Shown in pieces: positions 1 to 11,100 of a DNA stretch of 64,000 nucleotides; within the stretch, counting starts at the first letter, position 1, and each line of letters begins with the position of its first letter. Origin of the DNA: Edolisoma coerulescens. Its lineage: Eukaryota > Chordata > Aves > Passeriformes > Campephagidae. The position numbers and the translations under genes are program-made. The stretch covers positions 2,666,342 to 2,730,341 of the forward strand of contig VWZW01004119.1 in assembly GCA_013397115.1 (NCBI GenBank), read 5' to 3'. The notes below the pieces were generated by a model. That model worked only from the letters and a program-made list of their open reading frames with translations, was not told where the DNA came from and did not search any database.

Positions 1-1416
1 TGCAGAGTATGTTGGAGGCATGGATTCATGTGGCAAAGTACAGGAGAGTGGGAGAGTCCCTCCTAGCCAGCCAGCCAGCTGCACAAAGACACGAGCAACC
101 ACAGCTTCGTCTAAGGTCTGGTTTCTCACCAACACAGGCATTTCCAAATGGATTAGCAAGAGATCTCCTAAACCAAGCACAATAGCTGAATGTTCTAGGC
201 AACATCTTCCCAAACACCAACCAAGCTCTGTTAAAATGGATTTTAAAAGCAATGAAATAAGGCAGCAGGCAAAGAAGGGCTCTGGCAGCTTTAATGAACA
301 AAACAGACTCTGCAGAAACACTGCTTCCAAAACATTTTGTTTCCCAGGGCAGGCATATTGTCCTTATATCACTTCAGCCTGACAGAGAAAAGAACATGCC
401 TTGTCATCTTTGTGCTGAATGCAACCACAATCAAAAATTACTTCTGAGGCAGTTAATAACAACTTCGAGAGTATCAGCACAATCGTGTAAAACACCACTT
501 AGACTTGGCAAGTTTAAATGGTTTTGAAATAGCAGGTGAATAATATATTTGGATTTGCCTCTGTGGGCAGCCAGAGCAGAGAAAATTACTGTAAGACAAA
601 TTTTTTGTCAAAAACTTAAAGATAAACAACTCAGCTTCTTTTTGTCAGGAGTAACAGAGTGGGTGTATAAATAAAATGCAGTAGGCAGGATGTCCCTGGA
701 GTTTAACAAGGCCTCTAGCACTCCACCACACAGAAAACTCATTAACACACCGGAGAATCATGGCACAGATCAATTCAGATGAAGAACAGAGATTGCAAGT
801 GAAGAGATAAGTGTCATGCTAAATCTGGCTGGCTGGAATATGAAGAAGGGACTTGTTAGATCCCACATTAATCAACTACCAGCAGTGCAGGGCAGAGCTG
901 CTCCTGCTCCTCCCCTGCCTGGGAACTTGCACTGCTGTAGCAGACTGAGAGTTCAAAATGTGTGCAGGGTATTTATTACAATCTGGAAGGTTCACCATCC
1001 CACCTGACAGGATTTTAACACATGAAGCCTTAAATCCACCTCTTGATTAACCTCTCCTCATTTAACATGCTCTGTGCAAGTCCTCCTTCTCCAAAAAATT
1101 CTCTTTTACCATCCCGTATTTTGACTACTCCTCAATCTTTTCTCCTTAAAATCACTCCCTTACAGAACCTGTATAGAGTAAAATGCCATTTGAAAGATTC
1201 TTCAATCAACAGGTATTTTATGGCAGTCACATTTATTAAAAATTGCAATAAAAATGACAACTCCATCACCCAGGTTTGTGAAGGACAGAAGCAGTTGTCA
1301 CAGCCAGCCAAAGTCCGAGACAGACACATAATTGATAACATTTTGTCAAATATATTATTTTCAGCTCTGTGGACATTTCCAGCTATCAACATCCTGTATT
1401 TGCTTCTCTTTTTTAG

Positions 1417-1475
1417 AGCTGGGCTCTCCCTTCTGTCAAATGTGATTGAAATACAGCATGCACCTGCTTCATCAG
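1417..1475 (+). other. possible exon, chance match not excluded
   Basis: A strong splice-acceptor-like tract (a long pyrimidine run ending ttttag) ends at 1416, and a consensus donor (atcag followed by gtaagc) starts at 1476. The 59-nt interval is open in only one frame, with phase 2 entry and phase 1 exit, and reads about GLSLLSNVIEIQHAPASS. I recognise no protein family. Sequences with good splice sites at both ends and a short open frame arise often by chance in vertebrate introns, so this is only a candidate. Confidence 0.2.
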
Positions 1476-2494
1476 GTAAGCACTGCAGGAGTATCCTGGT
1501 TAATAAAACAGTTAATAACAGTGGTTTGGAAATCTGCACGGGATCTGTGCTGCTTTTGCCTACAACACAGACATATCTTCACACACGTGTGAGCAATACT
1601 GTATGCAGAACTAAAAGTATATGTGTGTGTAATGGCTTTGATGGAGAAGACAGAGTGCAATCCTTCAAAAAACACAGTGTGTGGCAAAAAGCACCACAGT
1701 GTGAGGCAGAAAAATAAGAACAGTTATTGAAAAAAAAATGTTGTCCATAGGATACCGCCATATTTCTGCTCTTGAATAAACAAGTGTCTCACTGAAGTCA
1801 ATGTGACCTGCAGGCACAGAATGAGGCCACAAACATTCAAGTACTTCTTTTTAAAGGCATTTTTGTCTCTAAATGCCTTTTTTTTTTTTAACAAGTGAAC
1901 AATTTTGTGTTATGCTTCCTATTTAATGGAAACACATTTGGAAGGCTTCTTGGCTATGACCAGAGACATTCAGCACTGCTAATTTAGATTTGTTTCTTTT
2001 GTTATCTTCTAAATAACTTGCTCTTTTCATAGGTATAGCTTTTCCCAAATTGCCTTCTTCTGAATTTGTCTCTTTTTTTTATTTCCTATTAACACTGTTC
2101 TTCAAAAAATAAAGGCAAATTAAAGAAATACCAGCCACTAGACTGCAACTAATCAGTGAGATACTTCATATTTCCCGTCTTTTGAATACTGCTGAATGCT
2201 TCCTTACAATGGATGTCAGATAACTTTCTCCATGTAGCACGAAGGCAAATTTCAGGCAAAACCTTATCACTGCACATAAAATATTGCCCACTCTTCTGCT
2301 TTGCATTCATGCAGCCCCATTCTTGCTCGCTATTAGCGATTCAGCAAATTGTGAAATAACAGCAATGCTGCACTGCTGCACCTTCCTTGAGGAATATGCT
2401 CCCCCTAGCACTTGCATAAATGTTATCCCAATCAATAACCTAGAAATTAAAGTCACCAGCATTTTGGCCTTTTTACAAGACTCCATATCTGACC

Positions 2495-2512
2495 AAAAAA
2501 AAAAAAAAAAAA
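2495..2512 (+). repeat. poly(A) tract, 18 nt
   Basis: Uninterrupted run of 18 A. It may be a simple homopolymer or an old retroposed tail. No recognisable retroposon body precedes it. Confidence 0.9.
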
Positions 2513-2909
2513 TCTTGCATTACTATTTCAAACTGCCTTGGAAACAGAACAAGAATCGTTCGGCCACCCCTTTGTCCTTAACCCCCAAATTAGCTATTGC
2601 TGTAATGTCACAGAAAATCATTCTGGTTTTCTCTGCAGACACAGCATCATTTTCTTCCTGAGTGTCACATATTCCTTTTCTCATTCTTGGTTTATCAATA
2701 AGCTATAAATTCTGACTTTGATAATACCAGTAGCAGTTTTGTCTCAGGGTTCTTTTTGTTGATTTTGTTTTGGTTTACCTTCAGTAATAAAAAAAAAAGA
2801 AAAAAACAAAGAAACTGAGATGCTAAGGACAGGAAAACGCTGGTAAGCAAATGAGTGAGTCTGACAAAGAATCAATTATCTCCACTACTCGGCTACCAGA
2901 ACATATCAA

Positions 2910-2984
2910 GGGTGAAATCCTGCCTCCATTAAAGTCAATGGGAGTTTTGTCACTGACTTTGTCTGGACAGGAATTTCACTCCAA
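2910..2984. repeat. ancient palindromic amniote interspersed repeat
   Basis: The left arm (gggtgaaatcctgcctccat, about 2910-2942, continuing through aaagtcaatggga) is an imperfect reverse complement of the right arm (about 2951-2984, tcactgactttg through ggaatttcactcc), with a short centre around gttttg. From memory, the motif set 'gtgaaatcctg / aagtcaatgggag / ttgacttcaatgg' recurs widely in turtle, crocodile and bird genomes as an old hairpin-like repeat. I cannot give its library name. The many mismatches between arms fit an old copy. Confidence 0.55.
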
Positions 2985-4102
2985 AAATATTGCAAGTGAC
3001 TAAAAGGGAGAAACCCACACAGCAGACAGTGCAGGCTAATCCGGAGACTTCACAAAAGCAGCACTTCTAAGTACTGAAATTCAGCTCCAGAATTTTCTAG
3101 ATCATTTACTTTTTGAAAGGTGAAGCAGACAGAATATCCTACTGTGAGAGTAGGATATGGTTATATTCACAAAATTTAGGAAGACTGCATGATTTTGAAC
3201 ACAGCTTTCCCCAGCATCTGATGATGAAGGGTCACATCCTGCTCTCACGCCAAAGGAATTCTTTTGGATCAGTAGCATGGCACACACCTGCCCATCCAGC
3301 CTTGCATTTCTGCAGCCTTTGCTATCGAACACCTCAGCCTCAAGCTAATTTTATTGTAGCAATATTTTGCTATGGAAATCACAAAAATCTCCAAAACATC
3401 ATCCAATGGGAAATCAAAAGACTTTTCCCCTCTTTCTACCGAGTAATAGAAAGGAAAATCACTTTAAAGAAGTGTTGCTCATTAATAGGCCAAGGTAGGA
3501 TACCACTGCAACTGGCTGACAGAGCTGTTTGTCCATTTTTTTCCTACAACCTCTGCCCAAATGGAAAGTGCAACAAACAAACCAGCACTTTGCCATCCCA
3601 GCAGAGGAATGTACTGCAGAGATGTAGCCCTGCCTGTTGGTACCAGCTGTATTTTGAGAGGGCACAAGTCCCAGCCAAACACGTCTAAGCAGCTGCCTAC
3701 CCTTAGCGTGTGCAGCCATGGTTAGAGAGATATGACTCTGCTAATCCAGCCCTGATTTGGGAAGAAGGATTAATACTTAGGTCCCACCACAAATAAGCTT
3801 CCAGGACCACAGAAAAAGACTCAGTCAAGGCTGCTTAATCAGGTAGAGATGATTCATTTGAGTAAACCTGTGCCGTGACCTTTCTTGAGTCTCTGAGCTC
3901 AGACAGGATGTCAAATTTTTATGAAGAAAAGAGGTGTAATCAATTAGTGCTTATGATGACCTTTTAATAAGTAAATGGTTGAGGCAGACACTCATTCTGA
4001 ACAGAATGAGAAATTGGATTTGTATGTGTGTCTAGAGTTGCCTGGGGAGGTGATGAAATCCAACTCCATGCTTGATCTATTAGCCCACTCCAGCCAAAAT
4101 AT
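2985..4102. other. non-coding stretch
   Basis: No gene is supported. A perfect 10-bp inverted repeat with a 5-nt loop occurs at 3134-3158 (atatcctact ... agtaggatat), which is within chance expectation. The 191-codon open frame at 3113-3688 has no recognisable features. Positions 3900-3990 are AT-rich and homeodomain-site-like (atcaattag, ttttaataag). Confidence 0.65.
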
Positions 4103-4402
4103 AACCTCAAAGGAGGTTGTAGCCAGGTGGGGATCAGCCTTTTCTCCAAGGCAACTAGTGAAGTGACAAGAGGACATAGCCTCCAGGTTCAGGCTGGACA
4201 TCAGAAAGAATTTCATCACAGGAAGAGTTGTCAAGCATTGGAAGGGGCTGCCCAGGGGGGTGGTGGAATCAGCACCCCTGGAGGTGTTCAAGAAACAGCT
4301 GGACATGGCATTCAGTGCTACGGTTTAGTTGACAAGGTGATGAGCGGTCCAAGGTTGGACTCGATGATCTCTGAGGTCTTCTCCAGCCTAAATGATGCCG
4401 TG
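4103..4402 (+). mobile_element. CR1 LINE, 5'-truncated 3' end
   Basis: The sequence runs colinearly with the 3' end of avian CR1. It has 'aaaggaggttgtagccaggtg', the 'ccaaggcaactag' block, 'gaggacatagcctccaggtt', 'ggctggacatcagaaagaat', 'gttgtcaagcattgg', 'gaggtgttcaagaaacagct', and the terminal 'ggttggactcgatgatct' and 'tccagcctaaatgat'. CR1 is a non-LTR retrotransposon that inserts by target-primed reverse transcription and is usually 5'-truncated, as here. The usual attctatg tail has decayed and passes directly into a CA-rich simple repeat. The copy is non-coding and inactive. Confidence 0.93.
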
Positions 4403-4428
4403 ACATACACACGCACACACATACACAC
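4403..4428 (+). repeat. (CA)n-like microsatellite
   Basis: Alternating acatacacacgcacacac followed by atacacac, directly at the 3' end of the CR1 copy. It probably expanded from the element's tail. Confidence 0.8.
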
Positions 4429-4602
4429 GGCTGGAACAGACATGGAATACGGGGCTGCAGAATGGGTAAAAACTGCAGAGGTTTGTACACCTCGCGAGGA
4501 GCCGAGGATCGGTCACACCGGCGGATGCGGGAGCGCTGTTCCCGCGGGAGCCGCAGACGAGGCCCCCCCGGCAGCGGGAGGAGGAGGCGCGGGGGGTTTC
4601 CG

Positions 4603-4794
4603 NNNNNNNNNNNNNNNNNNNNNNNNNNNNNNNNNNNNNNNNNNNNNNNNNNNNNNNNNNNNNNNNNNNNNNNNNNNNNNNNNNNNNNNNNNNNNNNNNN
4701 NNNNNNNNNNNNNNNNNNNNNNNNNNNNNNNNNNNNNNNNNNNNNNNNNNNNNNNNNNNNNNNNNNNNNNNNNNNNNNNNNNNNNNNNNNNNNN
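4603..4794. other. assembly gap (192 N)
   Basis: Run of 192 undetermined bases inside the GC-rich island. Open frames drawn across it have no meaning. Confidence 1.
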
Positions 4795-4796
4795 AG

Positions 4797-4850
4797 CCCG
4801 CTCAGCCCCCGCAGCCCGCTCAGCCCCCGCAGCCCGCTCAGCCCCCGCAG
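4797..4850 (+). repeat. 18-bp tandem repeat, 3 copies
   Basis: Three exact copies of cccgctcagcccccgcag adjoin the gap edge, so more copies may be hidden in the gap. In the frame that leads to the downstream donor each unit encodes PAQPPQ. Tandem GC-rich units like this also explain why assembly failed here. Confidence 0.95.
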
Positions 4851-4922
4851 CCCTGCTCGCCACCAGGCGCCTCCGTGCCCCGGTCCATCTGCACCTTCTG
4901 CCTCAGCGACCAGCGGCAGCGG
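4797..4922 (+). CDS. possible 3' part of a coding exon
   Basis: The frame starting at 4797 is open up to a consensus donor (cggcagcgg followed by gtaagg at 4923) and gives three PAQPPQ hexapeptides, then PCSPPGASVPR, then SICTFCLSDQRQR. The exon would end in phase 0. The CxxC pair (CTFC) could belong to a small zinc-binding module, but only one pair is visible and I recognise no family. The 5' side is lost in the gap, so start codon and exon start are unknown. The next good acceptor was not found (5053-5070, ending gaacag, is weak and leads to frames that stop). Location in a CpG island suits a first or second exon. The other two frames are also open here, as expected for GC-rich DNA, so the frame choice rests on the donor phase and the cysteine motif only. 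Confidence 0.3.
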
Positions 4923-4930
4923 GTAAGGGC

Positions 4931-6835
4931 CGGCTTCCGCACGCCTCTCTTGGAGCTCTCTCTTGGGGAGGGTGGTTATTGGTAGCCCCCGCAGGTCTGG
5001 GATTGACCCAACCGACGGTTCACTGCTGTCCTTGGTGCCTCCTAACCTGTGTTTTTATCCCTCGAACAGCACCGAGAAAGAGAGAAACCATCAACCGGTC
5101 CTGCCGTAACCGGACTCTGAACAGGCTGAGGGTCTCGCACCACTCCTGCTCTGCCTGTGCCACTGCTCTGGGTAACATCGCCTCACTCATGCTGCATGTT
5201 TACATTTAAATAGCACAGTCCTAAAAGAGCTACTTTTTAAGCCTATGCACTTTGTTTCATATTGTGAGAGGTTTATTCAGGGTGTTTTGCAGATGAAACT
5301 CACTGCCTCTGTTGAGACGGTTGCACCTGGTGCAGCAGCTATTTTAGCGCGAGAAATGTTAAACCTCAGCAGCCAAGCCCTGATCCTGATGCCTCCTAAA
5401 CCTGTGTCGCATGATGAAACTTGAACTTCCAAACACACAGTGTCCCCTGTCAGGGGAAGCTGTCATGAACACGCCGTGCCCTACGCCTCCAGCCCGGCCC
5501 GGGCTGCACGCAGCGCTGCCGCCCACTCCTCCAGCCGCACGCCAGTCCTTGGGGACAGGGGCTGATGCCGACAGCTGACATGCTTGAGAGGTCTCAACGA
5601 TGCTGGGAGATTATTTTGAGGTGTTCACAGAAAGTCGGAAAACTTCCAGCGAAAGCAGCACGGTTGGCTGAGCACAGGCACAGCAGCCCGGCGGCACGGG
5701 ACGTAGCCGGCCCAGGAGAGGAAAGGGGAGAAGTGCGGTGTAAGCGATGCTCTCTTCTTATTAACAGTGCGAGCCGTGCCAGGCCTTTAAATAGCACGGG
5801 ATACTCCTAAATCTGTCTGGCAGGCACGGGGCAGGGAGGGTTTCCCAAGGGCTTTTACCCGTCACCCAGGTCGTTCCCAAACTGTGCCTGTACATCACTG
5901 AGGTTGTTTATCTCCCCTCAGTTTGCATATTTTTTTCAGAAGTAACTCTAAAAGGCAAATAAGCATTTTATATTTTCAGATTTGGATATTAGTGAAGCAG
6001 CAGGCTAAAATCTTAAACCCTGGTAATGCTGGATTCTAGGAAACATAGAGATAGGTTAATTTTGCAATGTTTTTTATAGCTATTTATAATATAATTAATT
6101 AGGCTTTAATTAATCTTAACTTGTTACTTCGGGAGGCACTCTGTACACTTTAAAAGCTTGGTAACTGTGCCACTCTGAGAAGTGCTGCAAAGAAAACTTG
6201 TCTCCTTTTCCCTCCCCTGGTGCCATCTGTGCAGTGCTCCCGGCCAGCCTTGCTGCTTTAGCCAAACCGGAGGGCTGAAGAAGCAGCTCTGTGTTGTTCA
6301 CTTTCTTTTCTGTACAGAGTTTTCTCTTCTTCCCCTACATACGTGCAAAGCAAATTCTGGCAGTCATTATGAAGAACTTGGCAAGAGCAAGGTGGGGTGT
6401 ACTGCTCATACAGCTTCACCTTGTTAGTTCCCCTTCTCCCCTCCCCAGCACACAGTGACCACCTTTTCTGTAGCACAATGAGGAAAAATCTGCTGTACCT
6501 ACAGAAATGCAATTAACCCGTCCTTTGGATTCTAACAAAGAAAAACACCCAAGCAAAGTCCCAGAGATTCCATATCACGTCAGTCTCTTCAGTTATTAAA
6601 AGCTACAGGCCATATTTTCCTGGATTGAGAAGAGTTTTTTTTGTTTTTAGAAGGTTTCTATCATCAATCTTTTTTTAATGGGGAACTTTAAATTGCTGCC
6701 AGATTATGGTCTTTGTTTGCTTTGGCACTGATTTGTGAAGCTGGAACTCTTTACAGCTTCATAAAAAGTGTTTTTTAAGTTTTGTGTTTTGTCGGCCTGT
6801 GTGTGTGGGTTTAGAGATCTACAAACATCTTCCTG
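4931..6835. other. non-coding stretch
   Basis: GC content falls gradually to about 5830, then the DNA is AT-rich. Candidate open frames are short and unremarkable. A run at 6060-6115 is rich in TTTAATTAAT-type sequence. No gene, RNA or mobile element is recognised. Confidence 0.6.
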
Positions 6836-7055
6836 TATTTTTTTTTAATTATTTGAAAATATTTGTCTTTTCAAAAGTTATTTGCTCTAAAATTAANTAT
6901 TTTTTTTTTAATTATTTGAAAACATTTGTCTTTTCAAAAGTTATTTGCTCTAAAATTAAAGCTGATCATTTGTCTTTTAAAAAGTTATTTGCTCTACAAT
7001 TAAAGCTGATCATTTTTCTTTTAAAAAGTTATTTGCTCTACAATTAAACCTGATC
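6836..7055 (+). repeat. AT-rich tandem repeat, 44-bp unit
   Basis: Two adjacent 44-bp units (6961-7004 and 7005-7048) share gctgatcattt, cttttaaaaagttatttgct and ctacaattaaa, and differ at one position. Two related partial units precede them (ending 6896 and 6960), with 'cttttcaaaagttatttgct' and 'ctaaaattaa'. The two partial units lie on either side of a single N at 6897 and are near-identical over about 61 bases (6836-6896 against 6898-6959). At least one of them may therefore be an assembly duplicate rather than a true repeat unit. Confidence 0.85.
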
Positions 7056-10000
7056 TTACAGTTAGGCCCTACATTCTTATGAACACATTAAACCAAAGTA
7101 TACTTTATGAAAACCAAAGTATATGACTTCTTTATAGACAGTTAACACTAATTTATTCATTTAGCTGTATCATTTCATATGATACCCTAAAATGGCAAAA
7201 TATAATGCAGTTTCAAACAATTTTAGGAAAATTTTGCATTGAGTATGCTCTGAATTTTGAAATTTGTAAGAAAGACAATAAAATTATTTATTTCAGGTTT
7301 TCAAAATGCTATGATTATATTAGTTTTAAGAGTTTTTAGTGTAGCTCTTGGCAAATGAAGCATATTTGGATTTAATAGGATATCTTTATACTTAGTTATT
7401 AAAGGAAATGAGTACAAAATGTGAGGTCCACTTTTGTACCAAAGTATGAGCTGAAAACTCATGACTTGAAACTCTCATGAATAATTTCTACAATCCTATA
7501 GGAGTTTGGTGTTCCCCCTTTAAATGGGATTTTGTCTCCCTAGTTTTATAAAGGATTTATACAGAATGCTTTTCAATGACAAAAGCAGGAGCAGGCCCTT
7601 GCAACTTGGCCTTCTCTCCTGTTTAATGTGGTTCAGTGTAACATTAAATTCTCTTCTCTTTACTCAGGATAAACTGTTGAATTCAGCTGGGCTTGAAGAT
7701 TTTCTCAGGGTTTCAATTACTAAATAATTCAGGAATTTCAGTAACTCTGATTGATCGTGGCAGAAATTAGACCCCAGAGCACTGTGGCCCAAATATTTAT
7801 GGTATAGACAGATAATATCTATCCAAAGCAATTATAACAGTGATTTCTCTGAGGAACATTTATATATATGTGTAACTCAATGTATTTAAATGAGGAAAAT
7901 TGGGGACAAATCCTTAACTTTGCTGAAATTTATTTGTAATGTAAAACTTCTCTACCCCCAGGAGCAAAAAAAAAAAAGAAATACAGGATTGAGCCGTTAC
8001 TCTGTAATGGGTTTTCTATAAATCAAGGGAAAAAGAATTTAATTTCTGGAGACACAGATGAATCAAGGGCTCAGATTGCACATATAAAGAGCTCATCATC
8101 TTTTGGTGTTTTATTGAGTTTTTACTGTATGAGCTTGTGTGTCTTATCAGTCCTATTTTTTTAATCCTGGAGCAGCGTTACTCATGGCATGCACAAATGT
8201 ACTAGTCAAAATCTTGAAGGTGTCTGAGAGCAAGAACCTTACCTGATGGTGAGGCACTGGAATGATGTGAGTTTTTCCAGAGGTGCCAAACAGCCTTTTG
8301 TTCTGCAGATAGTGGGGTTTTGACTTATTTGCCAGTGCATCCTGTTCTGTGTGTACGAACAGAGGCATGCCTGATGCCAATCCCAGCTTTGTTTCCCCCG
8401 TAAACACTTGGCTATTCAATTTACATGATGCATGAATAAAGCAGAAGCTGTGAGATATACACCATTTGGTCTCAGATCCTATTAAATTATGGTTAAAATA
8501 ATCCAAGCATTGTACTTTGTATAAATCATTGTACTTAGCCTGCTACATCACAGTATAAAAACAGCACCAAGCAAAGTGAATAAATCATGTTGTTTGATTT
8601 TACTGGTTAAGTTTAAAGAAGCATTTGAACATAGTTCTTGGTTATTTGTGAATTAATCATAATGTAAGTCAAAGGTAGTTTCATATGTTGGCTTCTATTT
8701 TCACTTCTGTTCTACAAAACAGAAGTTTCATTTCATGGAAAATCTGCTTCTTTACAAAAATCTGTATTTGTTTGCAAAATGTGATTATATTTGCTAAAAT
8801 AAACAGTATTTTTGTTACTAATTTGAACAATAAACTGCAAACACTAAGATGGTTGTTCTCTTCTATAGCCATCTCAAGACACAAGTATTTCATCTTTTCC
8901 TTTGGATTTGAAAAAGGTATCTCTCCAAGATTTCAGCAGCATATTGACATGTGTATGAAGGCACTGTGTGTGTGCATTGGCAGGAGAGAAGGGAAGTGAG
9001 TGGAAAGCTTGGGAAAATGAAAAGTGACTTCCTCTGCTCAGGGCCTGTACAATACCCTAAGTGCCAAATACAAGAGGAGCTGGAGCGAGGGAAAGGATGG
9101 AGGCAAAACAGAGGCAGAAGAAAGGAAGAGGTTGATTTATCAACGGAAGTTCATCAGGACAGACAAGCAGAGAGCCCAGAGTGTGAGCAGTCCCTGCCAC
9201 GTTTCTGTGCTTTGGCCTGGTGCACTGTGAGACTGTTGGCACTGCATTGACAGAATATCACCAAAAATTATATAAAACCTAAACTGACTGCCTAAATAAC
9301 ACTTTGGAAAAGAGAGTAGTAATGTCTTGATTAATAGTAAGAGCTACTGGATAATACCAGGTGAGGAGAAAGAATTTATATAAAATTAGCTAAAATAGAC
9401 AGCATGCTACAAAGGCAAGAGATGTGGGAGATCTCTTACACCAGGAATCCTTTGAAGGCTGAAGAAAAATGTTTCTAAAGAATCAACATGAGGATTGTGG
9501 GGGAAGAAGAGAAAATTATTACTGGATAAAAAATACCATAGAGTTTCATGAAAGCTTAGGGGGAAAATAGTCATTTATTAATAGGGAGAAGAACTAAACT
9601 GGCTGCTCTGGACGTTTTTCTTCAAAAGCCTTTTAAAAATTTGAATATACGTTCACATCCAGGCAGCCCAGTTTCTTATTTCCAGTGAAATACTTTAGCT
9701 GTTCCAAGATAATACCGAGTTTTAGAAACCTTGAAGATTCATCCAACTTTTGATGTTGTACAGCAAGGAACACAGGCTTTCTCAGGACAGGAAGGAGGAA
9801 GAGAAGGCATGGATGAGTAAAGAAGGTAACCAGTAGCCCAGCATGCAGGATATTCCCTGTAATACCAAGAAATCTTCTTCTTTGCAAGGATTTGACATCT
9901 TGATACAAGTAAAGTATGGCGCACAAAGAAAGTGATCCCTGTTTTGGTGATAGATAAAATGTAACAAAATAAACATGAGACAAAAGTTGCTTTAGAAAAG

Positions 10001-10779
10001 CCTTATCTACTCTCTTTCATTTACTACGTTCACATCACAGAAGTGTTGTGAGGTTTTAATTAAACACTTGGAAATTGCTGTGTGTTCTTCCAAAGGAGAA
10101 GCCAATACAAATAAGACAATTACACTGAAATGGGTGATGGAACAAGGAAGTGATAAAAGTAATTCTACTTGTTGTGGCATCTCTCTCCAACATCTTATTG
10201 TGTTTCCTTCACATTATTAAAATAAGCCCTACTTTCCAAGCATATGTATGCAGATCATTTTTAAATGCAAAGATTACAGAAACAGGTAATTCCTTCAATG
10301 AGGCAGTGGAGCTTGGTGGGAAGGGCAGGCATCTGTCAGGCCCAGATAAGATCAGACAGCTGTGCTCTATCCTGAAAGGGTGCCACGAGGCTCAGTTTTC
10401 CTGGGGAAATAACATCTTCGGTATGAAAAGCAGCAAAATGAAGTGAAGCCTCCAAACAAATAAGTAAAGAAAACATGAACTCTCAGGGCTCATTTTAATC
10501 TAAAATACCAACTCTATATCAGGTGAAAAAACGCAGGATGAGAGGAGGATAACACCTTTACCAAAGAGTAAAGGGTGGGAGGATCATTTCACTCTATAAT
10601 TTAAATCAAATTAATCCTTTATATTAGAAACAAAGGTGACTTTAGCAACAATAATCACTGCAGAGAGCCACTGGGACAGCAAGAGGGCTGGAACACAGGA
10701 CACCCGGGACAGGCTGTGGGAAGAGGGGTGGTTAAAAAGAAAGCCAAGCAGGTGGACATCCAACAGCAGTCTCACAACA
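7056..10779. other. AT-rich non-coding stretch
   Basis: No gene is established. Features noted: an A-rich run at 7969-7979; a perfect 9-bp stem hairpin at 8703-8726 (acttctgtt ... aacagaagt); a purine-rich patch at 9060-9140; and one exon-like interval at 8243-8346, listed separately. The rest shows no recognisable element. Confidence 0.6.
8243..8346 (-). other. possible minus-strand exon
   Basis: Read on the minus strand, a fair acceptor (ctgttcgtacacacag) precedes 8346 and a good donor (catcag followed by gtaagg) follows 8243. The 104-nt interval is open with entry in phase 1 and exit in phase 0. It encodes 34 whole codons with segments QDALANKSKPHYLQNKR and LFGTSGKTHIIPVPHHQ. The same frame stays open for about 350 nt (8153-8506), so the boundaries are not forced by stops. 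The composition looks more protein-like than most chance frames, but I recognise no family and no partner exon is proven. Confidence 0.25.
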
Positions 10780-11100
10780 GCTACACAGGAAAGTGGAGCC
10801 AGGCTTTTCCAAGGGACACACAGAGTACAAGCAGCAATAATCTCACGTTGCAATAATGTAATCTTTATTTTCTTTTACTTGAGGAAGAATGCTTCTCACC
10901 ACAAGCACGGTTAAGCACTGGAAGAGGCCATCCAGGGAGGCTGCAGAAGCCTCCTCCCTGGAGAGTCTCAGAACTTCACAGAGCAAGGCCCCAGTTTGGT
11001 CTAACTTTGAAGTCAGCCTTGCTTTGAAAAAGGAAGATGTATTGAATAACTCAAAAGGTCCTTTTCAATCTAATTTTTCCCACGATTTTATGAAATTATG
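10780..11100 (+). mobile_element. old CR1 LINE 3' end
   Basis: Degenerate but colinear with an older CR1 subfamily: 'gtggagccaggcttttcc', 'aatctcacgttgcaa', 'gaggaagaatgcttctcacc', 'ggttaagcactgg', 'ccagggaggctgcagaagcc', 'agcaaggccc', 'tctaactttgaagtcagcc', 'ttgctttg', and the end 'aaggtccttttcaatctaat'. Similarity may extend upstream to about 10665. There is no coding capacity. The substitution load is clearly higher than in the copies at 4.1 and 36.6 kb, so this insertion is older. Confidence 0.8.

Larger units (their letters stand above)
1..2909. other. AT-rich non-coding stretch
   Basis: No convincing gene is visible. The longest open frame (1043-1717, 224 codons, plus strand) has low-complexity, intron-like composition and no recognisable domain. 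Short homopolymers are present, including A18 at 2495-2512. One exon-like interval (1417-1475) is listed separately. The stretch is probably intergenic or intronic. Confidence 0.7.
4470..4930. promoter_or_regulatory. CpG island interrupted by a gap
   Basis: Composition changes sharply from AT-rich to very GC- and CpG-rich (ctcgcgaggagccgagg, ccggcggatgcgggagcgc, cccgcgggagccgc). It continues on the far side of the gap to about 4930 and fades by about 5200, with weaker CpG-rich patches at 5460-5540 and 5690-5720. Such islands mark promoters or 5' exons in birds. The transcription direction is not certain. The donor at 4923 suggests the plus strand. Confidence 0.65.

Noticed and set aside
1043..1717. 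224-codon plus-strand open frame
   Set aside because: Composition is that of AT-rich non-coding DNA, with no domain or conserved motif visible. A frame of this length is not surprising in 64 kb searched in six frames.
3134..3158. Perfect 10-bp stem, 5-nt loop hairpin
   Set aside because: About one such hairpin is expected by chance in a window of this size. There is no miRNA-like extended stem around it.
6422..6469. Minus-strand interval of about 48 nt between an acceptor-like tract and aacaag/gtgaag
   Set aside because: Two frames are open, the sequence is purine-rich low complexity, and no protein features are seen.
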